From JAVJSD01 sp040219575 (lineage in GTDB: Bacteria; Planctomycetota; Planctomycetia; Pirellulales; Pirellulaceae): a stretch of DNA of 64,000 nucleotides. Each line of letters opens with the position of its first letter. The first letter of the stretch is position 1. Positions 37,943-46,083 of the stretch are shown in pieces. A model generated the notes under the pieces. That model had not been told where the DNA came from and made no database searches. It saw only the letters and a program-made list of their open reading frames with translations. The translations under genes and the position numbers were made by a program. The stretch covers positions 29,631 through 93,630 of the forward strand of contig JAVJSD010000091.1 of NCBI GenBank assembly GCA_040219575.1. Direction: 5' to 3'.

Positions 37943-38322
37943 GCGGCCAAATCGATGCAGGCGCGGACTTCATCCGCGACTTTGACGACTACGTCTCGGT
38001 GTCGGTTGCCTTCTGGGTGGCGCCCTCTGAGTCGGAACAGAGATATCTGTATATCGCGTCCGACGAGATCGACGATACAAATACGCATGCGGCCTACGGG
38101 GAAGTGCTGCGAAGGTTGCAGGTGAAGCAGGGGCCGTGGCTCGATCCGTTCCAAGTGAAGCTCATTAACACTTCGGACCGCATCGCACGAGCCGCGATCG
38201 AGATCCGTGACCGCTATTCGACGCCGCTGCCGACTCGCTATGGCGGATCCTCGCTCGGTGGTTTGAGCATCGACGGTGCGTACATTTACCCACCGGTTTC
38301 TGCGCTGAACACGGCGACCTGA
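37921..38322 (+). CDS. Small protein of unknown function, partner of the HEPN gene
   Basis: This 133-residue protein overlaps the HEPN gene by 22 bases. It has an N-terminal part like GADFIRDFDDYVSVSVAFWV, a strand YLYIASDEIDD, and a C-terminal Tyr/Gly-rich loop (TRYGGSSLGGLS). No family is recognised. Overlap with the HEPN gene suggests a shared role, for example a partner or antidote. That is inference. Confidence 0.6.
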   Translation: MGEELLVSGQIDAGADFIRDFDDYVSVSVAFWVAPSESEQRYLYIASDEIDDTNTHAAYGEVLRRLQVKQGPWLDPFQVKLINTSDRIARAAIEIRDRYSTPLPTRYGGSSLGGLSIDGAYIYPPVSALNTAT

Positions 38323-38327
38323 GTACG

Positions 38328-38660
38328 ATGTTTGACAAACCCAAGGAATCCGACTGGAAGACGTTCCGCAAGCTCGTTCCCGAGTGGCGCGAGCGGTATC
38401 TTCAGGAGAAGAACGAACAGATCGTCCGGCTGCTTACCGAAGAGGGCAAGACGCCGACCGAACAGTTCTGGACAGCCAAAGAGCTCATGGACGACGAAGC
38501 CGAAGGGCTGCGATTCTGTCTCGACGGTCATTCGCGATCGACGATGGACATGTTTCTCCTCAGGATGCTCGTGAACGACATGATCCACGACGATGACCTG
38601 AAGGCGTTCAGCGAAACGCTGCAGAATGGGTTTCGCTCCTGGCGAAATGACAACGGCTGA
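38328..38660 (+). CDS. Small acidic/helical protein of unknown function
   Basis: This 110-residue protein begins MFDKPKESDWKTFRKLVPEW and is mainly helical and charged. No signal or membrane segment is seen. It follows the previous gene by 5 bases and belongs to the same unit by position. No family is recognised. Confidence 0.6.
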   Translation: MFDKPKESDWKTFRKLVPEWRERYLQEKNEQIVRLLTEEGKTPTEQFWTAKELMDDEAEGLRFCLDGHSRSTMDMFLLRMLVNDMIHDDDLKAFSETLQNGFRSWRNDNG

Positions 38661-38718
38661 TCGTTGCGAGACCGTTTAGCCGATTCGCTCGTTGACGCGC
38701 CGGCGCCAGAGCACATCC

Positions 38719-39174
38719 ATGCACGATTCGAGCAAACGCCATCTGCTGTACTCTTCCGTGGAAGAGTGGATGGTTGCGGAGCAAGTGCCGAATGACTTCC
38801 TGAAAATCGACGACGAATAACTCCGCGACAGGTATATCAACGAATATGGGAAGCTTCGTCGGCATCTCTTTTCACAGCATGCCGCGACGCTGCCGGAATC
38901 GGAACAGAATAGGCTCGCCGCCGGGACTCATCCATCTCAAAGCCACTCATTTGCAGAGGACGCTCAACCATTCTGCCTCAAGCTTTCGCAGCACTTGAGG
39001 TCACTTGGCGTGGAGCCGCACAGCGTGACGCTCGGGTGGTATCACTTCAATCGGATTGTATTGAGCGTCCATCTGGACGAAACGGCCGACGAAGAAAAGC
39101 GAGCTTGTCTACCCTGGTTGTTCGAAGGGTTCGAAGTGCTCTACCACTTCAAGGTCTCGAACGACGAGCAGTAG
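38719..39174 (+). pseudogene. Gene of unknown function interrupted by an in-frame TAA
   Basis: From the ATG at 38719 the frame reads 33 codons (MHDSSKRHLLYSSVEEW... to KIDDE) and then a TAA at 38818-38820. After it, the same frame continues without another stop for 117 codons to a TAG at 39172-39174, ending in LYHFKVSNDEQ. The 117-codon run has mixed amino-acid content and looks like true protein (GWYHFNRIVLSVHLDE). So this was one ~150-residue gene, or it is intact in the genome and the stop is a sequencing error. A start codon for the second part alone is not supported. The gene follows the HEPN island on the same strand. Confidence 0.5.
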
Positions 39175-39190
39175 TGTCGTCGCTGAGCAA

Positions 39191-39218
39191 TCGCTCTCCG
39201 TGTCGCCGCGTCTCCGTG
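39191..39218. repeat. CTCCGTGTCGCCGCGTCTCCGTGAGA-type short repeat, copy 2
   Basis: Related to the run at 9973-9996 (shared CT-C-GTGTC and CTCCGTGAGA segments). It lies between the broken gene and the oxidoreductase gene. Confidence 0.3.
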
Positions 39219-39231
39219 AGATCCAAACACC

Positions 39232-40149
39232 TTAGCGTGACTTCCAGTCAACGCCCGACATGCTGGCGAGCGCCAGTTCCAGCGCATGCGTGCCGTCGCG
39301 GCCGTGGCCTTGGGCTTGCAGGGCGAGATAAAGTTGTTTCGCAAGGGCCAACCCGGGCAAGCAGAGGCCCATCCGATTGCCCTCGTCCAGGGCGATGCCC
39401 ATGTCCTTGATGAAATGCTCGACGAAGAAGCCGGGATCGAAGTTGTTGTCGATGATCCGCGGCCCGAGGTTCGACAGCGACCAACTGCCGGCCGCGCCGG
39501 AGGCGACCGACTGCATGACCGTCGGCAGGTCGAGACCGGCCTTGTATCCGTACAGCAGCGCCTCGCAGACGCCGATCATGTTGGTGGCGATCAGCGTCTG
39601 GTTGACCATCTTGGTGTGCTGCCCGGCGCCGGGGCCGCCCTGGTGCACGATCGTCTTGCCCATCGCCTCCCAGCACGGCGCGAGCGCGTCGACCACTGCC
39701 TTCTCGCCGCCGATCATGATCGACAGACGAGCCTCCTTCGCGCCGACGTCGCCGCCGGAGACCGGCGCGTCGACGCTGTGCACCCCCTTCGCCTGGGCCG
39801 CCTCGGCGATCTCGACCGCCAGCGACGGTTCGCTGGTCGTCATGTCGACCAGGATGTTCCCCGACTTGCTGCCGGCCAGCGCCCCGTCGGCGCCCAGCAT
39901 CACCTCCCGCACGTCGGCCGGAAAGCCGACGATGGCGAAGATCACGTCGCTCTGCTCGGCGACCGCTTTGGGCGTGGCGGCCCAGGTCGCGCCCTTGGCC
40001 AGCAGATCGTCGGCCTTCCCCTTGGTGCGGGTGTAGATGGTGGCCGAGAAGCCCTTGTCGATCAGGTGTCCGCACATGCTGCGGCCCATCACGCCGGTTC
40101 CGATCCAGCCGATCTTCGTTTGCCCGGGAGCGATGTTCATGACGGCCAT
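39232..40149 (-). CDS. NAD(P)-dependent beta-hydroxyacid dehydrogenase family protein
   Basis: This 305-residue protein has the N-terminal Rossmann motif GWIGTGVMGRSMCGHL and the family signature around SVDAPVSGGDVGAKEARL. The catalytic Lys is in GAGQHTKMVNQTL and the C-terminal helical domain shows VEHFIKDMGIALDE. This is the 3-hydroxyisobutyrate dehydrogenase / tartronate-semialdehyde reductase family. The substrate is unclear. The start at 40149 has AAGGA upstream; the first Met in the Rossmann region is at 40140. It stands alone on the minus strand. Confidence 0.85.
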   Translation of the reverse strand: MAVMNIAPGQTKIGWIGTGVMGRSMCGHLIDKGFSATIYTRTKGKADDLLAKGATWAATPKAVAEQSDVIFAIVGFPADVREVMLGADGALAGSKSGNILVDMTTSEPSLAVEIAEAAQAKGVHSVDAPVSGGDVGAKEARLSIMIGGEKAVVDALAPCWEAMGKTIVHQGGPGAGQHTKMVNQTLIATNMIGVCEALLYGYKAGLDLPTVMQSVASGAAGSWSLSNLGPRIIDNNFDPGFFVEHFIKDMGIALDEGNRMGLCLPGLALAKQLYLALQAQGHGRDGTHALELALASMSGVDWKSR

Positions 40150-40204
40150 GCTGCCTGTCCTTCTGTCGAGAGTCGTGCGTGTTGGTCCAGGTGGTTTCGC
40201 CCGG

Positions 40205-40714
40205 TTATAAACATTCGCCGGGCGAGTCTCCAGGGGCGAAGAGCAAGACCACGAATCGCCGCGTCTGCTCGGCGATTCCGGGCGCGGTGCTTTCCCGCGG
40301 GCCGGCGATATTGAGCACGGCGACGGCATGTTTAATGAGCCACCGCCGGACGGATTCGACCTGTGGATTCTGCTGCAGATCGACCAGCAGCAGCGGCTTT
40401 TCGTGCCGCTCGGCGAATTGCCGCGTGAGATCCGTGCCGCCGGAGAGCGGGCCGCGATGCAGGATCAGCGTGCCGTCGGAGTCGAGCACGTTGCGGCGCG
40501 TGCGATGGTGGTACCTGGCCGAAGCGGTCTCCCGAAGCGCGTACCGCGGCGGAAGCGTCCCGTCTTCCGCCAGCCGCCCCCGCGGACACCAGCCGCCGTG
40601 CGGCAGGCCGATTTCGATCGCCGCATCGAGCGCCCCGCGATCGACGCCGGTTTGCCCGCCGGAGACGATCCTCCGCACGGGGAGCGTTTCGAATTGTGGC
40701 TTGCCATCATTCAT
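40205..40714 (-). CDS. Putative molybdenum carrier / SLOG-fold protein
   Basis: This 169-residue protein resembles the putative molybdenum-carrier family (cpYpsA-related, SLOG-like). The nucleotide-binding loop reads IVSGGQTGVDRGALDAAIEI, followed by GGWCPRGRLAEDG. A Lys-rich middle (HEKPLLLVDL) and a C-terminal VLNIAGPRES motif complete the fold. Its cofactor and function are unknown. The ATG at 40714 is chosen because the motif starts soon after it; the longer frame upstream is Arg-rich. A palindromic repeat lies just upstream. The next gene is divergent. Confidence 0.7.
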   Translation of the reverse strand: MNDGKPQFETLPVRRIVSGGQTGVDRGALDAAIEIGLPHGGWCPRGRLAEDGTLPPRYALRETASARYHHRTRRNVLDSDGTLILHRGPLSGGTDLTRQFAERHEKPLLLVDLQQNPQVESVRRWLIKHAVAVLNIAGPRESTAPGIAEQTRRFVVLLFAPGDSPGECL

Positions 40715-40743
40715 GGCGTCCGATTGTAGCGTCCCCAAGACGT

Positions 40744-40768
40744 CGTAGCCGATGCTGCCAGCATCGGT
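40744..40768. repeat. GTAG-foot palindrome (REP family 2)
   Basis: GTAG followed by CCGATGCTGCCAGCATCGG, a perfect stem with a GCC-type centre. It lies in the divergent gap before the amidoligase cluster. One of at least six copies in the window. Confidence 0.55.
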
Positions 40769-40903
40769 CAGATTGATTGGGCGGCATGGACTCACCGCGG
40801 GACGGGTTGGGCGTGCCGAAGTGAGGTAGCCGTCCAGCATGCTCACTCGCCTTCGGCGTGAGAGCATGGCGCCACTGGGTAGAGGTTTGCATTTTTCTCC
40901 GAT

Positions 40904-40950
40904 GCCGATGCTCGCGGCATCGGCGAGGACGCTGGCAGCGTCCGCCACGG
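40904..40950. repeat. Inverted pair of REP palindromes (family 2)
   Basis: GCCGATGCTCGCGGCATCGGC and GGACGCTGGCAGCGTCC are two stem-loops separated by two bases, with a CCAC foot on the right. The first has a changed loop (TCGCGG) but keeps its stem. Confidence 0.5.
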
Positions 40951-41112
40951 CTGGGGCGGCGGCTGCCTGTCGCGGCGCGGTGGAATCCCGCCTGAACTCC
41001 ACTGCCACAGAACCGGCCGACCGCGTAGAATTCCGACCGAACGATCGATGTGCAAGTCGGCGAAGTCGCCGTGACGTCGGGCGTTCCGCCGTCACGCCGG
41101 TTTCCGCCCACG

Positions 41113-41859
41113 ATGGAAGGCGTCCATCTCGACATCCTGCCGCAACCCGACGATACGACCTGCGGGCCGACGTGCCTGCAGGCGATGTATCGGTATTGGG
41201 GCGACGAGTCGCCCTTGGCGGAAGTGATCGCCGAGACGCCGCAGCTTGAGGACGGGGGAACGCTGGCGTCGATGCTGGGCTGCCACGCGCTCGAGCGGGG
41301 CTACCGCGCGACGATCTACAGCTACAACCTGGAGGTGTTCGACCCCACCTGGTTCTACAGCAAGGATCGTTCGCTGGAGGAGAAGCTGCTGGCCCAGATG
41401 GAGGTCAAGGACTCGCCCAAGCTGAAGACGGCTTGCCGCGCGTACGTTGACTTTCTCCGCGCCGGGGGTGAGATTCGCATGGAGGACCTCACCCGGCAGT
41501 TGCTGCGCGGCTATCTCAACCGCGGGATTCCCATTCTGGCCGGCCTGAGCTCCACCTATCTGTATCAAGCGGCCCGCGAGTATGGGCCGCGGTGCGACTC
41601 GGACGACGTGCGGGGAACCCCCTCGGGACATTTCGTCGTGCTGTGCGGTTACGACCGTCATCGGAAAGAAGTACAAGTGGCCGACCCCTACCTGCCCAAT
41701 CCCTTAGCGCCACGGGACAATTACTACGTCGTGGGAGTCGACCGCGTGGTGTGCGCCATCCTGCTGGGAACGTACACCTACGACGCCAATCTACTGATCA
41801 TTCAACCAGTTGGCCGCAGTAAAGGACACGGAGGTGGCAATCCTGATCGTCGTCAGTGA
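41113..41859 (+). CDS. C39-like (papain-fold) peptidase, first gene of the amidoligase cluster
   Basis: This 248-residue protein has the catalytic Cys motif DDTTCGPTCLQAMYRYWG (C17) and a late GHFVVLCGYDR with the catalytic His, followed by VADPYLPNP that may hold the third residue. These fit the C39-like/papain-type peptidase fold. There is no signal peptide and no ABC-transporter domain, so it acts in the cytoplasm. I chose the ATG at 41113 because the family begins right before the Cys motif; the 41050 ATG would add 21 residues. It overlaps the ATP-grasp gene by 26 bases. It could process or activate the peptide-like substrate of the two ligases. That is inference. Confidence 0.75.
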   Translation: MEGVHLDILPQPDDTTCGPTCLQAMYRYWGDESPLAEVIAETPQLEDGGTLASMLGCHALERGYRATIYSYNLEVFDPTWFYSKDRSLEEKLLAQMEVKDSPKLKTACRAYVDFLRAGGEIRMEDLTRQLLRGYLNRGIPILAGLSSTYLYQAAREYGPRCDSDDVRGTPSGHFVVLCGYDRHRKEVQVADPYLPNPLAPRDNYYVVGVDRVVCAILLGTYTYDANLLIIQPVGRSKGHGGGNPDRRQ

Positions 41860-43303
41860 TCCGCGGCAATGGCCGTTCGAACACTCGGGCGTGGAAGTCG
41901 TCGATGCGAAGAGCTACCTGACCAAACCCGAATTCAGCGATCTGCGCGGTGTTAAACTCTTTAACCTGTGCCGGAGCTACCGGTACCAGAACATTGGATA
42001 CTACGTTTCGCTTCTGGCCGAGGCGCGGGGCCACAAACCGCAGCCAAGCGTGGCCACCATTCAAGACCTGAAGACGCAGGCGGTTGTGCGGCTGGTCTCG
42101 AACGAGCTCGATACGCTGATTCAGAAAAGCCTGTCGCGGATTCAGTCGCAGCGGTTCACGCTCAGCGTGTACTTCGGCCGGAACCTGGCCAAGCGCTACG
42201 ATCGGCTGTCGCTGCAACTGTTCAACATGTTCCAGTCGCCGCTGCTGCGGGCGCAGTTCGTGCGCGAAAAGAAGTGGCAGCTGAAGAGTGTGTCGACGAT
42301 CTCCGCCAGCGAACTTCCCGAAGGGCATCGCGACTTTGTGGCCAAGGTGGCGGAGGAGCACTTCGCGGGTCGGCGGCCGCGCGTCAAACGCAAGTCGACG
42401 CCGCGCTACGACCTGGCGATTCTCCGCAATCCGCAAGAGGCCGAGCCTCCGTCCGACGAAAAGGCCCTCGAACGCTTCACCAAGGCGGCGGAGTCGATGG
42501 GCATCGGCGTGGACTTCATCGGTCCCGACGACTACGGCCGGCTGGCCGAATTCGACGCCCTGTTCATCCGCGAAACGACGCGCGTGAACCACCACACGTA
42601 CCGCTTCTCGCGCCGCGCCGCGGCCGAGGGACTGGTGGTGATCGACGATCCCGCCTCGATCGTGCGTTGCACGAACAAGGTCTATCTGGCGGAATTGCTG
42701 GCGCGACACAAGATCGACATGCCCAAGACCCTCGTCGTCCACAAGGGAAACGTCGATCAAGTGGAGCGGGAATTGGGCCTGCCCTGCGTGCTGAAGCAGC
42801 CCGATAGCGAGTTTTCGCGCGGCGTCGTCAAGGCGGAGACCGCCGAAGAGCTGGCGGCGGAACTCGCCCGGCTCCTCGACGAGTCGGATCTGGTGGTGGC
42901 CCAGCAGTTCCTGCCGACCACATTCGATTGGCGGATCGGCATTCTCGACCAGAGGCCGCTGTACGCCTGCAAGTACCACATGGCGTCGGGTCACTGGCAG
43001 ATCGTCAAACGCGGCGTCAAGGGCGACGATCACTACGGCCGCGTGGAGACTTTGCCCGTGGAGGTCGCCCCGCGGAAGGCGGTCAGCGTCGCGCTCAAGG
43101 CGGCCAACCTGATCGGCGACGGGCTGTACGGCGTCGACGTCAAGCAGTCGGGCGACCGGTTCTGCATCGTGGAGGTGAACGACAATCCGACCATCGAAGC
43201 CAGCGTCGAGGACAAGATCCTGCGCAGTGAACTCTATCGTCGCGTGATGGCGGTGTTCCTCAGCCGAATCGAACAGCGCAAGCTGGGGATGCGCCAACCA
43301 TGA
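41834..43303 (+). CDS. RimK-type ATP-grasp ligase with N-terminal RLAN-like domain
   Basis: This 489-residue protein has an N-terminal domain (about 1-190, with FNLCRSYRYQNIGYYVSLL) as in RimK-associated RLAN proteins, and a C-terminal ATP-grasp ligase (about 280-470). ATP-grasp motifs include LPCVLKQPDSEFSRGV, VVAQQFLPTTFDWRIGIL and the metal-binding VEVNDNPTIEASVED. Such enzymes add amino acids, often Glu, to a carboxylate through an acyl-phosphate. I use the GTG at 41834, which follows AAGGA at 8 bases. It overlaps its neighbours on both sides (26 bases before, ATGA after), so the cluster is clearly one operon. Confidence 0.85.
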   Translation: MAILIVVSDPRQWPFEHSGVEVVDAKSYLTKPEFSDLRGVKLFNLCRSYRYQNIGYYVSLLAEARGHKPQPSVATIQDLKTQAVVRLVSNELDTLIQKSLSRIQSQRFTLSVYFGRNLAKRYDRLSLQLFNMFQSPLLRAQFVREKKWQLKSVSTISASELPEGHRDFVAKVAEEHFAGRRPRVKRKSTPRYDLAILRNPQEAEPPSDEKALERFTKAAESMGIGVDFIGPDDYGRLAEFDALFIRETTRVNHHTYRFSRRAAAEGLVVIDDPASIVRCTNKVYLAELLARHKIDMPKTLVVHKGNVDQVERELGLPCVLKQPDSEFSRGVVKAETAEELAAELARLLDESDLVVAQQFLPTTFDWRIGILDQRPLYACKYHMASGHWQIVKRGVKGDDHYGRVETLPVEVAPRKAVSVALKAANLIGDGLYGVDVKQSGDRFCIVEVNDNPTIEASVEDKILRSELYRRVMAVFLSRIEQRKLGMRQP

Positions 43304-44544
43304 CCCGCTCGCCGCTGCATTTGTTCGAGGCGTTCGGCGTCGAACTCGAGTATATGATCGTTTCGCGCGACACGCTGTCGGTGCTGCCGATCACCGACCG
43401 CGTGATGTACGAGATCGCCGGAGCCTACGAAGCGGAAGTCGAACAAGGTGACATCTCCTGGTCGAACGAACTCGCGCTGCACGTGATTGAACTGAAGACA
43501 ACCGGTCCGGCGGCCTCGCTCGAAGGATTGTCCGGGAGATTCCAAGAGAATGCGGCCCGCATCAACACGCTGCTCGCGCGTTTCGATGCGCGACTGATGC
43601 CGACGGCCATGCACCCCTGGATGCAGCCCGACCTGGAGCTCAAGCTGTGGCCGCACGACTACAACGCGGTTTACGAGGCGTTCGATCGCATCTTCGACTG
43701 CCGGGGGCATGGCTGGGCGAATCTGCAAAGCGTGCATCTGAATCTGCCGTTTTGCGGCGACGAGGAATTCGGCCGACTGCACGCCGCCATCCGTGTCGTC
43801 TTGCCGTTGCTGCCGGCGTTGGCCGCCAGTTCGCCGTTTGTCGAGGGTCGACCCTCCGCCTGGTGCGACGCGCGGCTGGAAATGTATCGCCACAACGCCC
43901 GGGAAGTTCCGCTCGTCTCGGGGCAGGTGATTCCCGAACCCGCCTGGTCGCGCGAGCAGTATTCCCGCTTGATCTTCGAGCCCCTGTACGCGGCGATCGC
44001 CCCGCACGATCCCGAAGGCATCCTGCGACAGGAGTGGCTCAACGCGCGGGGTGCGATCGCCCGCTTCGACCGCAGCACGATCGAGATTCGCGTGCTCGAC
44101 GTGCAGGAGTGCCCGGCCGCCGATCTGGCGATCTGCCGCGCGACGTCGGCGGTGCTGCGCGGGTTGGTGGAGCAGCGCTGGTCTTCGATCGAGGCGCAAC
44201 AAGCGATGACGACGGAGTCGTTGGCGGCGCTGCTTTCGCAGACCATTCGAGACGCCGATCAGGCGGTTGTCGGCGACGCGGACTACCTGCGTCTATTCGG
44301 TTTGGAGCAGGAGGCGGGCCTTGCCGCGGGAGAACTGTGGCGGCGCCTGTTGAAGGACTGCGATCTGCCCGCCGAGAAACAAGCGGACGACGAACCGCTG
44401 CGAATTCTCTTGGAGGAAGGTCCGCTCGCTCGACGGATCCTGCGCCGCACCGAGGGCGATTATTCGCACGAAACACTCGCTCGCGTGTATGGCGAGCTGT
44501 GCGATTGTCTTGAGCACGGTCGGATGCTGCGCGCCGATGGATAG
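43300..44544 (+). CDS. GCS2-family glutamate-cysteine-ligase-like (carboxylate-amine ligase)
   Basis: This 414-residue protein resembles the GCS2/YbdK family of ATP-dependent gamma-glutamyl ligases. The N-terminal FEAFGVELEYMIVSRDT carries the usual metal/Glu motif. VIELKTTGPA, ANLQSVHLNLPFCGDEEF and RFDRSTIEIRVLDVQECP are recognisable blocks of the fold. The true substrate is unknown; such enzymes ligate an amine to glutamate's gamma-carboxyl group. It starts inside the ATP-grasp stop (ATGA), and its end overlaps the next gene by 8 bases. That places two ATP-dependent ligases side by side in one operon. Confidence 0.82.
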   Translation: MTRSPLHLFEAFGVELEYMIVSRDTLSVLPITDRVMYEIAGAYEAEVEQGDISWSNELALHVIELKTTGPAASLEGLSGRFQENAARINTLLARFDARLMPTAMHPWMQPDLELKLWPHDYNAVYEAFDRIFDCRGHGWANLQSVHLNLPFCGDEEFGRLHAAIRVVLPLLPALAASSPFVEGRPSAWCDARLEMYRHNAREVPLVSGQVIPEPAWSREQYSRLIFEPLYAAIAPHDPEGILRQEWLNARGAIARFDRSTIEIRVLDVQECPAADLAICRATSAVLRGLVEQRWSSIEAQQAMTTESLAALLSQTIRDADQAVVGDADYLRLFGLEQEAGLAAGELWRRLLKDCDLPAEKQADDEPLRILLEEGPLARRILRRTEGDYSHETLARVYGELCDCLEHGRMLRADG

Positions 44545-45313
44545 CCGACTGCTGATTACCTGCGAGCACGGCGGCGCCGACGTGCCGGCGAAGTATGCGC
44601 GCCTGTTTCGCGGACAGCGTCGATTGCTCGACAGCCATCGGGGCTACGACGCCGGCGCGCTCGAGATGGCGCGTCGGTTCGCCGATCAACTCGCCGCCCC
44701 CCTGATCTTCTCGACCACCACGCGACTGCTGGTCGACCTCAACCGGTCGGCCCACCATCGGCATGTGTTTTCCGAGTTCACTTCTCCGCTCGACCGCGAA
44801 CAACGCGCCGCCTTGCTCGCGGAGCATCACGCGCCGTACCGGCAAGACGTTCAGAAGCGGATTGCCGGCATGACGACGGTCGGTGTCGTGGTCATTCACC
44901 TTTCGGTGCACACCTTCACGCCCATCCTCAACGGCGCTCGCCGCACGGCCGACGTGGGCCTGCTGTACGACTCGCGGCGAAGACCCGAGGCGGAATTCTG
45001 CGGCCACTGGGGCGGCGTGTTGCGACGGCGCCGTCCGGACTTGCGGGTCCGCCGCAACTACCCCTATCTGGGAAAGGCGGACGGACTGACGACGGCCTTG
45101 CGAAAACAATACGGCGAAGATCGCTATCTCGGCGTCGAATTGGAAGTCTGCCGCGCCTGGTGGAAGCCGGGCAACGCGGCCTGGCGCCGTCTGCAACACG
45201 ACCTGATCGAAGCGTTTCGCGAGACGACGCATGCCGCCCCCGGCTTCGCTTCAACGGCGACGGCGAGCACGCCGACCAACGCCAAGCGGCGAATCGTCGA
45301 CCCTACGCAGTAA
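44537..45313 (+). CDS. N-formylglutamate amidohydrolase-like protein
   Basis: This 258-residue protein resembles the N-formylglutamate amidohydrolase (FGase) fold. The visible motifs are LLITCEHGGADVP, LLDSHRGYDAGALEMA, VDLNRSAHH, and the C-terminal GVELEVCRAWW. FGases hydrolyse N-acyl-glutamate-like compounds, so here it could deblock or trim the product of the two ligases. It starts inside the GCS2 gene (8-base overlap), at the ATG at 44537. Its 3' end overlaps the convergent gene by 11 bases. This is the last gene of the cluster. Confidence 0.8.
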   Translation: MDSRLLITCEHGGADVPAKYARLFRGQRRLLDSHRGYDAGALEMARRFADQLAAPLIFSTTTRLLVDLNRSAHHRHVFSEFTSPLDREQRAALLAEHHAPYRQDVQKRIAGMTTVGVVVIHLSVHTFTPILNGARRTADVGLLYDSRRRPEAEFCGHWGGVLRRRRPDLRVRRNYPYLGKADGLTTALRKQYGEDRYLGVELEVCRAWWKPGNAAWRRLQHDLIEAFRETTHAAPGFASTATASTPTNAKRRIVDPTQ

Positions 45314-45845
45314 ACGTGTTCTTCACGCGTTTGGAAACCAGCATGTAGGGAATCCAGATGGCGGCGGAGATCAGCGAGCGGACGATCTCCCGCGTCGTGT
45401 CGGGGTCGAAGATGGAGTCTCCCTGCAACACGAAGGAACAGGCCCAGGCGTCGAAGATGATGAAGAACAGGTTGATGCAGGCGACGGTGATATAGGTCCG
45501 CGGAAAGAACCGCGATCTGCTCAAGAAAAGATACCCAACCACCAGGTAGGTCACGATAAATGCGACATTCGTGAGCACCTCGAAAATCAACAGCGGCGCC
45601 CAGAGCGGGTGATACTGCGGCGAGCCGGGCGAGGTCAACACCTCCCACGTGCCGTTGGTGAACAAGGGCACATGGATCAGGAAGATGACGGCGCCAAGTC
45701 GAAACGGCGTGATCGCGAGCCCGATTCCGACGAGAATCAACCACCCGCCGAGGCCTTGGGGCCCTTGCTGCGCGGCCGACTCGACATCGGGCTCTGGCGG
45801 ATTGTACGACGCCTCCGGGGGCTCGTAGGGATTGATGTTCGCCAT
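45303..45845 (-). CDS. DUF2569-like membrane protein with N-terminal NPYEPP motif
   Basis: This 180-residue protein starts MANINPYEPPEASYNPPEPD, then has four hydrophobic segments with GGWLILVGIGLAITPFRLG as a DUF2569-like first segment. It shares the NPYxPP opening with the 10157-10741 protein. The start at 45845 is before the motif; the ORF opened further upstream is Arg-rich. Function unknown. Its 3' end overlaps the FGase-like gene by 11 bases. Confidence 0.7.
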   Translation of the reverse strand: MANINPYEPPEASYNPPEPDVESAAQQGPQGLGGWLILVGIGLAITPFRLGAVIFLIHVPLFTNGTWEVLTSPGSPQYHPLWAPLLIFEVLTNVAFIVTYLVVGYLFLSRSRFFPRTYITVACINLFFIIFDAWACSFVLQGDSIFDPDTTREIVRSLISAAIWIPYMLVSKRVKNTFTA

Positions 45846-46083
45846 GGAATGTCGCTTTGACCGCGGCTCGATGAAGTAGATCGCGCGCCGGCGGCGTCTC
45901 GATGCGCGTTCCGACGATGACGGCAAGCAGGTGATTCTAACACGTCTGAAGCGGCCGCCGATCGACCTGGCGGAGGAATTGTCGGATCCTTAAGCCTTCG
46001 CCCGGTGGCGTTCACGCGAGAAGGGCGCGAGAATCGCCGGTTGGCTTTTCAGGTGGACCTTCTGACTCGAATCCAGCGCATTC

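Noticed and set aside
38818..38820. Programmed readthrough of the TAA
   Set aside because: There is no known recoding signal and TAA is the strongest stop. A pseudogene or sequence error is simpler.
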